Assembly: GCA_039029315.1 (NCBI GenBank)
Contig: JBCCGK010000119.1
Location: 1 to 33,864 of the forward strand
Direction: 5' to 3'
Length of the DNA: 33,864 bases
Source: JBCCCJ01 sp039029315
Lineage (GTDB): Bacteria; Bacteroidota; Bacteroidia; J057
This document shows, in pieces, positions 9,430 to 18,400 of the stretch (positions are counted from its first letter, which is position 1; each line of letters begins with the position of its first letter). Position numbers and translations under genes: made by a program. The notes beneath the pieces were generated by a model. The model did no database searches and was not told the origin of the DNA. It saw nothing but the letters and a program-made list of their open reading frames with translations.

Positions 9430-9638
9430 AAATATATTGTTGGGTATGTTTGTAAAAAATGAGTGAGTTGTGCATGTAGGGAGGGCTCTATGGTTTCTGT
9501 TCGTCCCAGGAATAGAATCTTTTAGGTAGCTTGGTCATAGGCTTGTGTTATGGGGTGAATGTTTATTTTTGGTTTAGTTTTATGTCCTTTTTTATTCATT
9601 CTCAGCTGTTCTTTTAAGGCATTCATGTACTTCGTGCT

Positions 9639-9666
9639 CTTGATAAAAAAGGACCAAAAAATCAAG
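9639..9666. repeat. cttgat/atcaag stem with A-rich loop (dispersed-repeat signature)
   Basis: cttgat at 9639 pairs with atcaag at 9661 around an A-rich loop with a short ggacc. I recall very similar cttgat...aaaaaatcaag elements scattered between genes in many Bacteroidota, but that is memory, not a search. It lies between the OB-fold gene and the short flotillin and with 9737-9752 makes up a probable dispersed repeat. Confidence 0.55.
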
Positions 9667-9736
9667 CCCCAATTCTCGGGATTTCGCTTTGTTCAACACA
9701 ACCAACCAAGGCCACCAGCACTTGCCATCCTCCCCG

Positions 9737-9752
9737 TCCCGATGTATCGGGA
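9737..9752. repeat. Perfect palindromic hairpin tcccgat-gt-atcggga
   Basis: Seven-base perfect arms flank a two-base loop. It lies 45 bp downstream (minus-strand sense) of the OB-fold gene stop at 9797, so it could end or attenuate that transcript before the flotillin genes. It belongs to the same ~190-bp repetitive-looking segment as the stem at 9639-9666. The rest of the 9430-9796 gap shows no convincing gene. Confidence 0.7.
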
Positions 9753-9796
9753 TGCACCCAGCCGCACTAGTTTGAACAACATTATTTAGCTCGGAT

Positions 9797-10498
9797 TCAA
9801 TCAACATCGAAAGGAACGACAATGAAATCATCCTTTTCCTTATCGTATTCTACAATCAAGGCTTTAGAGCCCTTCGCGATACTTTGCTTGTCCTGAGATC
9901 TGACGGTTAAGCGTAAGGGTTGTCCATCGACAAAGAGATCTGCCTGCCCCAATCTTCCATCTTGGATTGCGAGACTTATCACACATTGCTTGCCTACAAT
10001 ATCGCGATTGCCTCTGCTTTCCTGGTTCAGTTTCTTGAAAATGGGTTTGAAAGGGGCGGAAGCGAATTTGGTAACAAACAAACTAACAAGCAGGTTGGGC
10101 ACAATGAGGAGCAAAGGGAACCATCCGATCTCATGGCCCCAGTAATAGTTACCGAGGACAGAAATGCTCCACATGCTCAAGATCAGGAAGCTCATAAATA
10201 CCATAAAAGGTACCGCACCGAGGTTGAAGAAAGAGGCTGTTGAAGCCAGCCAACTCCCTCCACCTCCACTAACTTCTGTGTCGGCATCCGCATCTACATC
10301 CAGATCAGCGTCCACATCGACATCCAGATCTACATCGACATCAATGTCTATGTCCAGGTCTGCATCAATGTCCAGATCAAAGGAATCCAGATTCAGAAAG
10401 CCAAAAAAGACTGTCGCCCAGTATAAGAGGACAACAATGAGAAGAATTGTATACGGAAGGTTGTATGCGGCAAAGGCTTCGTTCAATAGTTGTGTCAT
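9797..10498 (-). CDS. YqiJ-like membrane protein with C-terminal OB-fold and Asp-rich linker
   Basis: 233 residues, first gene of the module. A hydrophobic N-terminal helix (about 15-37) is followed by an extraordinary tract at residues 38-75 in which almost every second residue is Asp (alternating with Ile/Val/Leu/Ala). Then come a Gly-rich spacer, two more hydrophobic segments (about 92-115 and 125-145) and a soluble C-terminal domain of ~75 residues resembling the NfeD/YqiJ OB-fold. OB-fold proteins of this type pair with flotillins, and the next genes downstream are two SPFH proteins. The Asp tract could bind cations or form a beta-structure outside the membrane. It is encoded by a 6-bp-periodic DNA stretch (10273-10387) that may be length-variable. 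Family call is good; mechanism is inference. Confidence 0.82.
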   Translation of the reverse strand: MTQLLNEAFAAYNLPYTILLIVVLLYWATVFFGFLNLDSFDLDIDADLDIDIDVDVDLDVDVDADLDVDADADTEVSGGGGSWLASTASFFNLGAVPFMVFMSFLILSMWSISVLGNYYWGHEIGWFPLLLIVPNLLVSLFVTKFASAPFKPIFKKLNQESRGNRDIVGKQCVISLAIQDGRLGQADLFVDGQPLRLTVRSQDKQSIAKGSKALIVEYDKEKDDFIVVPFDVD

Positions 10499-10996
10499 GT
10501 GTGTATCATATTGCTTTGGGGGTCAATATAGCCAATTTGTCGCGTGTTCGTACACCCCTCAAAATAAATGTTGAGGAGCGGGAAATCCATACCACATCTA
10601 CCAGATGTTCAATGGATTAACTGGATCAATTCAAGAAAACGATGGATTGTTTGTTGTTAGATAGGTGGGAAACACTACTTCCCAATTTTTTGCCCGATCA
10701 CTTCTTGTGAGTAATTTCTCAAAAATACGGACAAAACCCGCAAAAGGTTACGGATTTCGGGCTTTTATGACGAGTGTTTTATTCAAATATAGGAAATATA
10801 CAGAAGCGAGAGAAACGCCCCATACATAACAGATCATCTCTGTAACCAAAGGGTTGGAAATTCTATTCATTTTTTTTGCTTTTCTATATCCTGGCAACTC
10901 AATAGCGCCAGAAACGTACAAGACAGACTATCCCTTTCCATAGACTGATTCTGTTCTTGAAAAACTTGTTTCGGACACTTAACAATTCCTTTTTCT
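10499..10996. other. 498-bp divergent intergenic region between flotillin module and P-loop gene
   Basis: No open frame here looks like a gene. It must carry the promoter(s) for the minus-strand flotillin module and for the plus-strand gene at 10997, but I could not identify a clear TTTG/TAnnTTTG-type Bacteroidota promoter pair. The only strong structure is the dyad at 10733-10766. The downstream third is AT-rich. Confidence 0.6.
10733..10766. terminator. Possible bidirectional terminator-like dyad
   Basis: aaaacccg at 10733 faces cgggctttt at 10758 around a 17-base loop, so both strands end in a short T run after a GC stem. No gene ends nearby, so it may separate the two divergent transcripts, belong to an unannotated small RNA, or be fortuitous. 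The stem is only about 4 GC pairs plus A:T pairs with one bulge. Confidence 0.35.
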
Positions 10997-11500
10997 ATGC
11001 AAAGAATCATGGTCATCGGCTGTGGAGGATCTGGAAAATCCACATTCAGCAAGGAACTTCACACAAAACTAGGGCTCCCTCTTGTCCACCTCGATCGAGA
11101 ATTCTTCTCTCCGGGATGGGTGGAGCCTGACAGGGCAGATTGGGAACATACGATGCGCAAACTCGTTGCGGCAGATCGCTGGATACTGGATGGGAATTAT
11201 GGAGGCACCATGAACATTCGCTTTGGCCGGGCGGACACGGTATTCTTTCTGGCCTATTCTCGCTGGCATTGTGTGTATTATATCTTGAAGCGCTGGTGGA
11301 ACAATCGCGGTCAGTCCAGATCTGATATGGCTGAAGGATGTGAAGAAAAAATGGAATGGAAATTCTTGTGGTATGTCTTTCGCTACAATGATACCCGGAG
11401 GCCTGGGATCTTGAAGAAGCTTGCGGCATTGCCGAAGGAAAAACAGGTGTATGTGTTTAGAAAAAGGCAGGAGCAAAACGCGTTTCTTGCACAATTATAA
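10997..11500 (+). CDS. P-loop kinase-like ATPase, FlaR/"topology modulation protein" family
   Basis: 167 residues. A Walker A loop GCGGSGKST occupies residues 8-16 directly after the first beta strand, followed by the PLVHLDREFFSPGW segment and W-I-L-D-G-N-Y typical of adenylate-kinase-fold proteins annotated as DNA topology modulation protein FlaR. Length fits that family (~165-175). It is basic and cytoplasmic with no signal peptide. The true substrate of this family is not established; a small-molecule kinase is plausible. It stands alone between the flotillin module (divergent) and a LytTR regulator 124 bp downstream. Confidence 0.82.
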   Translation: MQRIMVIGCGGSGKSTFSKELHTKLGLPLVHLDREFFSPGWVEPDRADWEHTMRKLVAADRWILDGNYGGTMNIRFGRADTVFFLAYSRWHCVYYILKRWWNNRGQSRSDMAEGCEEKMEWKFLWYVFRYNDTRRPGILKKLAALPKEKQVYVFRKRQEQNAFLAQL

Positions 11501-11624
11501 TTCTCTGCATTTCTCCAGATTCTTTTGCAACTTGCTTAATGATTGTGTGTCTCTTGACCAACACACTCAGGACTATTGACCGGAATCTTTTATCGATTCA
11601 TCATTTTTTTCCCAATACAAATCT

Positions 11625-12383
11625 ATGCCTTCTGTCCTGATCATTGAAGATGAAGAACTCGCCGCAAAGCGTCTTATTCGCCTCCTGAAAGAACTTGCCC
11701 CAGATATGAATGTCCTCACCTCTATTGATACGGTGACGGGCGCAGTTCAATGGCTCAGCAATCATCAAGCAGATCTCATCTTTTTGGATATTCATCTGGC
11801 CGATGGGGATAGCTTTTCAATTTTTGATCAAATTGACGTCAAGATCCCTATCATTTTCACCACGGCTTACGACCAATACGCCATTCGCGCCTTCAAGCTC
11901 AATAGCATTGATTATCTGTTGAAGCCCATCGACAAGGAAGAACTGGCTTTTAGCATTGAAAAATTCCGGCAGGCTCAAAGCTCCCAAACATCAGATTTTA
12001 GTGAGCTTATTGCCAGTATGAAGGAATCTCGTACCCAAGCTGAATACCAAAAGCGATTCATGGTAACGAGTGGAGAAAAAATTAAATCTATCCCCATAGA
12101 TGAGGTTGCCTATTTCTTTGGACAACAGAAGTATGTTTTTCTCATCACCAAAGATCACAGACGTCATATTGTAGATTTTACCCTTGGCAAACTGGAAGGT
12201 CTCCTCGATCCCAATCAATTTTATCGGATTAATCGACAGTTTATCATTAGTTTCAATGCGATTCAGAACATGTTTTCCTACTCCAAGAGTCGTGTCAAAA
12301 TAGAATTGGACCCTCCAAGTGATATTGAAGCCATTGTAAGCATTGAGAAGGCCAAACGCTTTAAGGAGTGGCTGAATCGCTAG
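11625..12383 (+). CDS. LytTR-family response regulator (orphan)
   Basis: 252 residues. The N-terminal receiver domain has acidic pocket E8/D9, phospho-acceptor D55 in IFLDIHL, a T79/T80 switch and K100 in DYLLKP. A linker of ~45 residues leads to a C-terminal LytTR DNA-binding domain (about 150-250; landmarks RFMVTSGEKI, VAYFFGQQKYVFL, FYRINRQFII). Such regulators are usually paired with a 7TMR/LytS-type histidine kinase, but none is adjacent, so its kinase must be elsewhere. The next gene is convergent, so it is probably a single-gene transcript. Confidence 0.95.
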   Translation: MPSVLIIEDEELAAKRLIRLLKELAPDMNVLTSIDTVTGAVQWLSNHQADLIFLDIHLADGDSFSIFDQIDVKIPIIFTTAYDQYAIRAFKLNSIDYLLKPIDKEELAFSIEKFRQAQSSQTSDFSELIASMKESRTQAEYQKRFMVTSGEKIKSIPIDEVAYFFGQQKYVFLITKDHRRHIVDFTLGKLEGLLDPNQFYRINRQFIISFNAIQNMFSYSKSRVKIELDPPSDIEAIVSIEKAKRFKEWLNR

Positions 12384-12404
12384 TGTGGGTTGATAGGTGT
12401 GAGA

Positions 12405-12431
12405 GAATAGTGGGAATAGTGGGAATAGTGG
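12405..12431. repeat. Three perfect copies of the 9-mer gaatagtgg
   Basis: Head-to-tail gaatagtgg at 12405, 12414 and 12423, in the 103-bp gap between the convergent regulator gene and T9SS cargo gene. A small slippage-prone microsatellite; no regulatory role is evident. Confidence 0.85.
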
Positions 12432-12486
12432 ATAAGGCTAGATTTTGGTCAAAATCCTAATTCCCGATTTCAGCTGTATCCAGAAT

Positions 12487-14421
12487 TTATTGTTTCACCA
12501 GTCGAAATGATTGGATTTTACCGGATGGATCTCTCAATTGCAAAAAATAGATCCCTGGAGGGCCTTCAAGATTGAGGCTAAGCTCCTTTTTTGAAAGGAT
12601 GGTTTCTTCCAGAATCAATTCTCCTAAAATATTTATAACCTTGAGATCCAGCTTAGGTTCTACTTGTTCTACCTGGATTGTTACAGGACCAGATGTCGGA
12701 TTGGGAAACATGTGGATGGATTGGGATTCAGACTCTGATTCAAGCCCGGTAACATAGGTTGATATGCAAACTGAGGTATCTGTGCAAGTCCCTGTTACAG
12801 CAACAGCATAGATGCCATGCACATCCGTATGGCTTTGCCCAGTCGCTCCGGGAATTGGCTGCATGCCTCTGCGGCAATCCAGCCATTGATAGCTTGATCC
12901 TGTAGCATTGGCAGTGAGGGTCAGGCCAGATTGGGAGACGCTAATGTCAACTGTGTCAACAGCCAACTTAATCGTCAGGAGACTATCACAACCGCTAGAA
13001 TTGGTGAGGACGTCAGTGTAGGTTCCTGTCTGTGTCCATGTATATATACCACTAGGGGAGACATATTCATTACAGGCTACAGGGAAGAGGGTACCGCCGG
13101 ATTCATCCACACAATATTGGTATCCATATATGGCTCCTACAGCAAAAAGAGGTGTGCCTGTCGAATCTTCAATCAAGGTTTTAGGACTGCCAATCAAAAC
13201 GTCTTTCCCTTCAATATCCATAGAGCTTCCGAAGCGAGAACTATTTGATTGAGAGGGGCCATAAAGAATTTGGCTTTCTGTCCATATACCTTGTTGGTCT
13301 TTCTGAAAAACATAGACGACGCCAAGTCTGAAAGTGGAATCGCCAGAAGGATGTACCCCCCATTCATATTCTGCTTCAACCAATAAAATATCATCTTGTA
13401 GGATCAAGTTTAGTCCAAAAAAATCTTCATGGTCAATATTTGATCCTACAATTTTCTGTTTTTCAATCCATTGTCCATTGCTGTCTGGTTCAAATATATA
13501 AACTGCTCCTGTTCTCATTGAACCTTGTGGATTACCATTCACAACACCAACTGCCAAGGTGTGTTCATCCATGTCTAATGACCAGCCAAAATGTTCATAA
13601 GGAGCCTGATCCGAGGCTTTTAATTTGCTGATTTCTTGCCAATCTCCCTGTTGATCTTTGGCAAATATGTATACGGACCCTGAATAGTCGTATGGCGAAG
13701 ATGGACCATTTGAATCATGGCTGGCTCCAATAATGAGTAAGCTGTCTGTGCGGGCAATTTTTCTTCCAAAAGTGGCAAAGGCTTTTCGATCAGAAGCGAC
13801 AATTTTCTGTTTAAAATTCCATTGATTTAGACTATCAGACTGAAAAACATAAACGGCTCCTGCCCACATTTGATACTGCTGATTGTTCTCATTTGTGTTT
13901 GAATTCATCGCTCCGATAATGATCTCATTATCTTGGATCATTACACTACTCCCAAAATATGTCCGAGAATCAGAATCAGGAGAGATTAGTTTTTGAACCA
14001 ATTGAAACATTCCATAACTATCCCTTTCAAAAAGATATACAGTATCTCTCCCCTGATTCACATCCCAGAAAGGACTGCCAACTACACATCTATCTCCTTC
14101 AAATGCAATGCTCCCTCCAAACCAATCTGATACCCCAGGCCCAGGTGCCAACAAGATTTGTCCTTCTACCCAATTCCCTGTAGGATCTTTTTCGTAGACA
14201 TAGACTCTGGAAATCCTTGAAGTATCTGCTGTACTGCCTATTGCTCCTACAACAGCAGTGTTTCCAGAAATGGATACGGAAGATCCAAAACAACCAAATT
14301 CGACCGAGTCTGAAGCTAAGATTTTACTAAATTCCTCATAAGGTTGTGCCAAAGTATGAGATGCCAAACTCATGAATAGTACAGTGAAGCAGAAAATCGA
14401 AATAGGTATTGGGTTTATCAT
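12487..14421 (-). CDS. Secreted FG-GAP beta-propeller protein with type IX secretion C-terminal sorting domain
   Basis: The longest frame starts at 14475, but the ATG at 14421 gives a clean signal peptide (MINPIPISIF... ending near SHTLAQ) and a 644-residue protein. The body has about seven repeats of an FG-GAP-like pattern (xxFGxS(V/L)... hydrophobic VGA... GAVY(V/I)F), predicting a seven-bladed propeller as in integrin-alpha-like bacterial proteins. It is followed by a Cys-containing module (YVSPSGIYTWTQTGTY, GCDSLL), an Ig-like segment (SYQWLDC) and a final ~80-residue Por-secretion domain with MFPNPTSG, LGE and GIYFLQL motifs. It should be exported by Sec and then across the outer membrane by T9SS, ending on the surface or released. 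The propeller may bind protein or polysaccharide; its ligand is unknown. Confidence 0.9.
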   Translation of the reverse strand: MINPIPISIFCFTVLFMSLASHTLAQPYEEFSKILASDSVEFGCFGSSVSISGNTAVVGAIGSTADTSRISRVYVYEKDPTGNWVEGQILLAPGPGVSDWFGGSIAFEGDRCVVGSPFWDVNQGRDTVYLFERDSYGMFQLVQKLISPDSDSRTYFGSSVMIQDNEIIIGAMNSNTNENNQQYQMWAGAVYVFQSDSLNQWNFKQKIVASDRKAFATFGRKIARTDSLLIIGASHDSNGPSSPYDYSGSVYIFAKDQQGDWQEISKLKASDQAPYEHFGWSLDMDEHTLAVGVVNGNPQGSMRTGAVYIFEPDSNGQWIEKQKIVGSNIDHEDFFGLNLILQDDILLVEAEYEWGVHPSGDSTFRLGVVYVFQKDQQGIWTESQILYGPSQSNSSRFGSSMDIEGKDVLIGSPKTLIEDSTGTPLFAVGAIYGYQYCVDESGGTLFPVACNEYVSPSGIYTWTQTGTYTDVLTNSSGCDSLLTIKLAVDTVDISVSQSGLTLTANATGSSYQWLDCRRGMQPIPGATGQSHTDVHGIYAVAVTGTCTDTSVCISTYVTGLESESESQSIHMFPNPTSGPVTIQVEQVEPKLDLKVINILGELILEETILSKKELSLNLEGPPGIYFLQLRDPSGKIQSFRLVKQ

Positions 14422-14794
14422 GGTAAAAAGAAATTGGATATGGATGGCTATTGTGATCTTTTCTTCAACAGTCATTGCAAATGACTATTTTGAAGTATCA
14501 AGATGCATATCAAGAATTATTCCCTGTGAGAACGATAAGTTTATCCAGAGTGCTGCAACCACACAAAAATAAATCTTCCTCCGCCTCCAGGAAGTCTAAG
14601 ATCTATCTCAAAAGGAAAATAGTCTAAGGTTTAGGATTGCTGTGTAACAAAATCATTATCATATAGTTCATCTTCGACTATGCCTTGTTTTCTCATTCAT
14701 CTCCTTCTTCATGCTCTCACTCAGAACAGGCAAAGCATCTCATGATTGCGTATATTTGTCAGGAAGGATCACCGCGTTCATGTTAGCAACCCTT
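14422..14794. promoter_or_regulatory. Divergent promoter region with cttcct/aggaag dyad
   Basis: 373 bp between the chosen starts of the T9SS cargo (minus) and the M1 peptidase (plus). It is AT-rich with no convincing gene. A perfect 6-bp-arm dyad cttcct-N8-aggaag at 14575-14594 is the only candidate operator seen. No promoter boxes could be assigned with confidence. Confidence 0.35.
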
Positions 14795-16795
14795 ATGAAA
14801 CGAAGTTTTCTTGTCATATTTCTCTTTGCCATTAGCCAATCCATCCAGGGCCAATGCGATCCAGAGTTTTCTCCCTCATTAAGTCCCAGAATCGCTAATT
14901 ATGAGATGCACGTTGATCTCGATCATGAGGCAAAAATGATTGAGGCAAAAGAGCACATCACCTGGATCAATAGTTCGCCAGATACCCTTGAAGAGATTCG
15001 CATGTATATGTATCTCAATGCTTTCAAGAATACCTCGACGACTTTTCTTCACGGTATAGGAAATATGTTCGGCGATGATATGAGCAAACGTCAGCCACAT
15101 GAGTGGGGATGGATAGAGGTCAATGAAGTGTCTCAGAAAGGGAGTGAAGGTATCATTTCTCTTGAAGATCAGAAAGCATATATTCAACCTGACGATGGCA
15201 ATCCCCATGACCAGTCTGTCTTGCAAATCAAGCTAACAGATGCCGTGCTTCCAGGAGATACCCTTTTGCTGAATCTGAATTTTACAGCCAAAATGCCCAA
15301 AACAGTGGTCCGATCCGGCTATAGCAAGGATGATTTCTTTTTGTTTGTGCACTGGTTTCCGCAGCTAGGGGTGTATGAACAGGATACTGCGGGGAATTGG
15401 GGCTGGAATTGTCATCAGTTTCATCGAAGCACGGAGTTTTATTCAGATTTTGGCACTTATGAGGTTACCATCAAGGCCGCTGATCACCTTGTTCTTGGGG
15501 CTAGTGGTTGTCTGATGGAAGAATCCTATCACGATGATGGGACTATCCTCAGAACTTATTATGTCGAAGATGTCATCGATTTTGCCTGGACTGCTTATCC
15601 TTGTTTCGACATATTTGAAGAGGAGTGGAATGACATTCAGATTCGGCTGCTGATTCCCCAGGAACACTCTCATTTGGCAGATCGCTATCTCTTGTCCATG
15701 CGCCAATCTCTCGAATATTTGCATGAACATGTAGGCCCCTATCCCTACCCTATCATTACCATCATGGATCCTCCTGTACATGCCTTGCGCTCTGGCATGA
15801 TGGAGTATCCAACCTTTATCACTTGTGGATCTTTTGCTCAAATTCCAGAAGGGTTACGCTCTCTGGAGGGCCTGGTCGCGCATGAATTTTGCCATCAGTA
15901 TTTCATGGGGATGCTGGCTTCGAATGAAAAGGAAGAAGCCTGGCTGGATGAAGGATTGGTCACCTATTTTGAGGACCGAATCATTGATCATTATTACGGA
16001 GAAAAGGGAGGGTATTATGATCTGTGGGGATATAGAAGCGGGAATAAAGAAAAAACCAGAACTGAATATACTGGCATGCCTAATCCCAAAATCGGAATTG
16101 GTGCCTTGCCCGGATGGGAGTTGGATAGAAACTCCTACAAACAACTGGTCTATGCGAAAACCGCAACCACCTTACACAGTCTTCAAGGCATCTTGGGTGA
16201 TGAGACCACGGATATTATCTTTCAACGCTACTTTGAGCAATGGAAATTCAAGCATCCACGTGGAGGAGATTTCATTGCAGTAGTCAATGAGGTTGTGAAG
16301 GAACGGCATGGAGATCAGTTTGGAGAAAACATGGATTGGTTGTTTGAGCAATGTATTTATGACACAAAAGTGTGTGATTATGCGGTGGACGGCATTTTTA
16401 ATGTGAGATATGCTTCTGGACAGGGGATATTTGATCAGGAAAACGGGGGGAAAGTCTACCAATCCGGTAAACTGGATGAACAGCTCACCTCTACGGTTAC
16501 CCTGGTCCGACTCGGAGAATTGATCTTCCCACTCGATGTTGAAATTGTCTTCAAAGATGGTAGCAAAAAAACAGAATACTGGTCTGGGGTGGAAAGAAAG
16601 AAAGAATTTTCTTATCTTGGTTCTGTCCCAATTGTTTCTGCGCATATTGATCCACAACAAAAGGTGTTGATGGACTTGAATTTGCTAAATAATAGTAAAA
16701 CGCTTCAACCTTCGAAGGCTGTACGCAACAAATATGTAATAAAATCCATCTTCTGGATACAAACTCTTCTGCAAACCTTTGGAAACATTATTTGA
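14795..16795 (+). CDS. Secreted M1-family (gluzincin) metallopeptidase
   Basis: The ATG at 14795 is preferred over 14711 because it begins a standard signal peptide (MKRSFLVIFLFAIS...GQC), giving 666 residues. The zinc-binding signature HEFCH is at residues 363-367 and the third ligand lies in WLDEG, with Glu at 386, exactly the HExxH-x18-E spacing of M1 aminopeptidases. Upstream is GMMEYP, the counterpart of the GxMEN exopeptidase motif but with Tyr-Pro in place of Asn. The N-terminal half is the beta-saddle domain. No sorting domain is visible at the C-terminus, so it is probably periplasmic or outer-membrane associated. A membrane protein gene starts 18 bp downstream and is probably co-transcribed. 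The peptidase call is firm; substrate is unknown. Confidence 0.93.
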   Translation: MKRSFLVIFLFAISQSIQGQCDPEFSPSLSPRIANYEMHVDLDHEAKMIEAKEHITWINSSPDTLEEIRMYMYLNAFKNTSTTFLHGIGNMFGDDMSKRQPHEWGWIEVNEVSQKGSEGIISLEDQKAYIQPDDGNPHDQSVLQIKLTDAVLPGDTLLLNLNFTAKMPKTVVRSGYSKDDFFLFVHWFPQLGVYEQDTAGNWGWNCHQFHRSTEFYSDFGTYEVTIKAADHLVLGASGCLMEESYHDDGTILRTYYVEDVIDFAWTAYPCFDIFEEEWNDIQIRLLIPQEHSHLADRYLLSMRQSLEYLHEHVGPYPYPIITIMDPPVHALRSGMMEYPTFITCGSFAQIPEGLRSLEGLVAHEFCHQYFMGMLASNEKEEAWLDEGLVTYFEDRIIDHYYGEKGGYYDLWGYRSGNKEKTRTEYTGMPNPKIGIGALPGWELDRNSYKQLVYAKTATTLHSLQGILGDETTDIIFQRYFEQWKFKHPRGGDFIAVVNEVVKERHGDQFGENMDWLFEQCIYDTKVCDYAVDGIFNVRYASGQGIFDQENGGKVYQSGKLDEQLTSTVTLVRLGELIFPLDVEIVFKDGSKKTEYWSGVERKKEFSYLGSVPIVSAHIDPQQKVLMDLNLLNNSKTLQPSKAVRNKYVIKSIFWIQTLLQTFGNII

Positions 16796-16812
16796 CCTAA
16801 ACACTTCCTCCT

Positions 16813-17733
16813 ATGTGGCAATCATTTCAACACGGCATTCAGACAGGTATTCGGCATTGGCGTGTCGCTGCTCTGGTTTTTCTCATTCAGTTTCTCATCG
16901 CCATGGTTTTTGGACTTCAGGTGGGAAGTCTGTGGGACATGACAATAGGCGATTCTCTTTCCGTTGACAAGCTACTTGGTGGCTATGATCACACAGTCAT
17001 CACCGATTTTCTGACTGTGAATTCCGGGGCATTCAGTATGCTGATGACCGAGCTAAAATGGTTAATTTTGTTTTCGATTGCTTTGGGGGTTTTTCTGGAT
17101 GCAGGTCAAATGTCTGCCATTGTCAAGGATGAATACTACTGGCCTTCCTTTTTTGAAGGTGCCAAAGCCTATTTCATCCCCTTCCTCAAGATTTGGGGGG
17201 TAATGACCGTCATCACAATTTTTTGGACACTGATTTTATGGCTTCCGCTGCTGATCAATTTATTTTCGGCCCTCGAGAGTTTCCCTTCAGAGGTGAGTCT
17301 GGTATGGGTAGTCTTACTGGTGTTAGGGGTATATCTTCTTGGCCTACTGGCCCTCAGCCAAATCGCCATCGTCGCCAGAACTCATTATATCTCCACTAAT
17401 GGAGCTGATAATGGCGTAAGAGCTTCCCTCAAAGAAGGCTTCCGATGGATGAGAAGTCGAGGATTCTCGAGCACCGGATTGTATCTCATGTTTGTAGGGT
17501 TTCAGATTGTCATGGCCATTCTGTATGGATGGATTGAATCCAGTGGTGGCATGATCAGTACGATGATGATTGCCGGCTTCTTCGTGATTCAGCAGGCTTA
17601 TTCCTACTTTCGAGTCATCATGGAGATGATGGTCATGGGAGGAATCAGCGGGTACTATTTGGCAGCCGATGGTGACTCCAGCTCCTCTTCAGAAGGAGAG
17701 GAAAATCAGGAAGAACCTCCCACAGAAGAATAA
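16813..17733 (+). CDS. Multi-pass membrane protein with acidic Ser/Glu-rich tail, unknown function
   Basis: 306 residues. About six hydrophobic helices are visible (roughly residues 18-40, 80-98, 118-147, 160-185, 215-236, 242-260). The last 25 residues form a Ser-run followed by a Glu-rich tail, likely cytoplasmic. I do not recognise the family. The gene follows the M1 peptidase stop by 18 bp in the same orientation, a spacing that suggests one transcript; in Bacteroidota such pairs could be a peptidase and a membrane partner, but this is inference. It ends 15 bp from the convergent thioredoxin gene. Confidence 0.8.
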   Translation: MWQSFQHGIQTGIRHWRVAALVFLIQFLIAMVFGLQVGSLWDMTIGDSLSVDKLLGGYDHTVITDFLTVNSGAFSMLMTELKWLILFSIALGVFLDAGQMSAIVKDEYYWPSFFEGAKAYFIPFLKIWGVMTVITIFWTLILWLPLLINLFSALESFPSEVSLVWVVLLVLGVYLLGLLALSQIAIVARTHYISTNGADNGVRASLKEGFRWMRSRGFSSTGLYLMFVGFQIVMAILYGWIESSGGMISTMMIAGFFVIQQAYSYFRVIMEMMVMGGISGYYLAADGDSSSSSEGEENQEEPPTEE

Positions 17734-17748
17734 TCCCAATTAGGAAAG

Positions 17749-18297
17749 TCAATGTATCAGATGTTCAGATAGGTGCAATTTGCTTTGCAGCAAGCGATCT
17801 ATATCTGAAAAAGGTTGATCGGTCATCAGTAGTGTACCGTCTGGTCCAATGAGAAATTTGGCGGGGATGTTTGTCACGCCATATTCATTGGCAATGGGAG
17901 ACATCACAACGAAGGCGGCATCCTCCACAATCTGATGCTTCCAGCTAAAGCCGAATCGCTCCGCCATTCGTTGCCAGGAATTATCGTTTTTTTCCAGAGC
18001 AACGGTTACCACTTTGAAGCCTTCTGCATCAACGAAGGATTGATCCTTGTATTTGTCATGTAGGGCAACCAGATGTGGATTCTCAACCAGGCAGGGACGA
18101 CACCATGAGCCCCAAAAATCCAGCACCACATAATTTCCCTGCAAATCAGACAACTGAAAGTCTGTTCCATCAATCAATTGAGCTGAAAAGTCTGGGGCTG
18201 TTTCCCCTTCAGATCCTCCGGTAAGACGAATAAATAGCTGGAATATCAGGACGATGGCAATGACTGCAATGATGACATAACTGAGTTTACCCTTCAT
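17749..18297 (-). CDS. TlpA/ResA-like membrane-anchored thiol-disulfide oxidoreductase
   Basis: 182 residues. An N-terminal hydrophobic anchor (about 6-24) is followed by a thioredoxin fold of the AhpC/TSA-Redoxin type: APDFSAQLIDG, then WGSWCRPCL with redox cysteines 66 and 69, and a cis-Pro segment NIPAKFLIGPDG. It should face the periplasm and reduce or oxidise protein thiols, for example in cytochrome c maturation or envelope stress, but no such partner genes are nearby. Gap to the convergent membrane-protein gene is only 15 bp. Confidence 0.93.
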   Translation of the reverse strand: MKGKLSYVIIAVIAIVLIFQLFIRLTGGSEGETAPDFSAQLIDGTDFQLSDLQGNYVVLDFWGSWCRPCLVENPHLVALHDKYKDQSFVDAEGFKVVTVALEKNDNSWQRMAERFGFSWKHQIVEDAAFVVMSPIANEYGVTNIPAKFLIGPDGTLLMTDQPFSDIDRLLQSKLHLSEHLIH

Positions 18298-18400
18298 AAC
18301 GGCTGACTATAGATTCATTCACAAAAGATGCGATACTGCTGAACAACAGAACAAAGTTACAGTTTCTCCTCAACAAAATTGTAGGCTATCTGACGAATAT

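Noticed and set aside
9592..9831. Small minus-strand protein in the flotillin gap
   Set aside because: It overlaps the OB-fold gene end and reads through a repetitive-looking intergenic segment with hairpins; more likely dispersed-repeat DNA than a gene.
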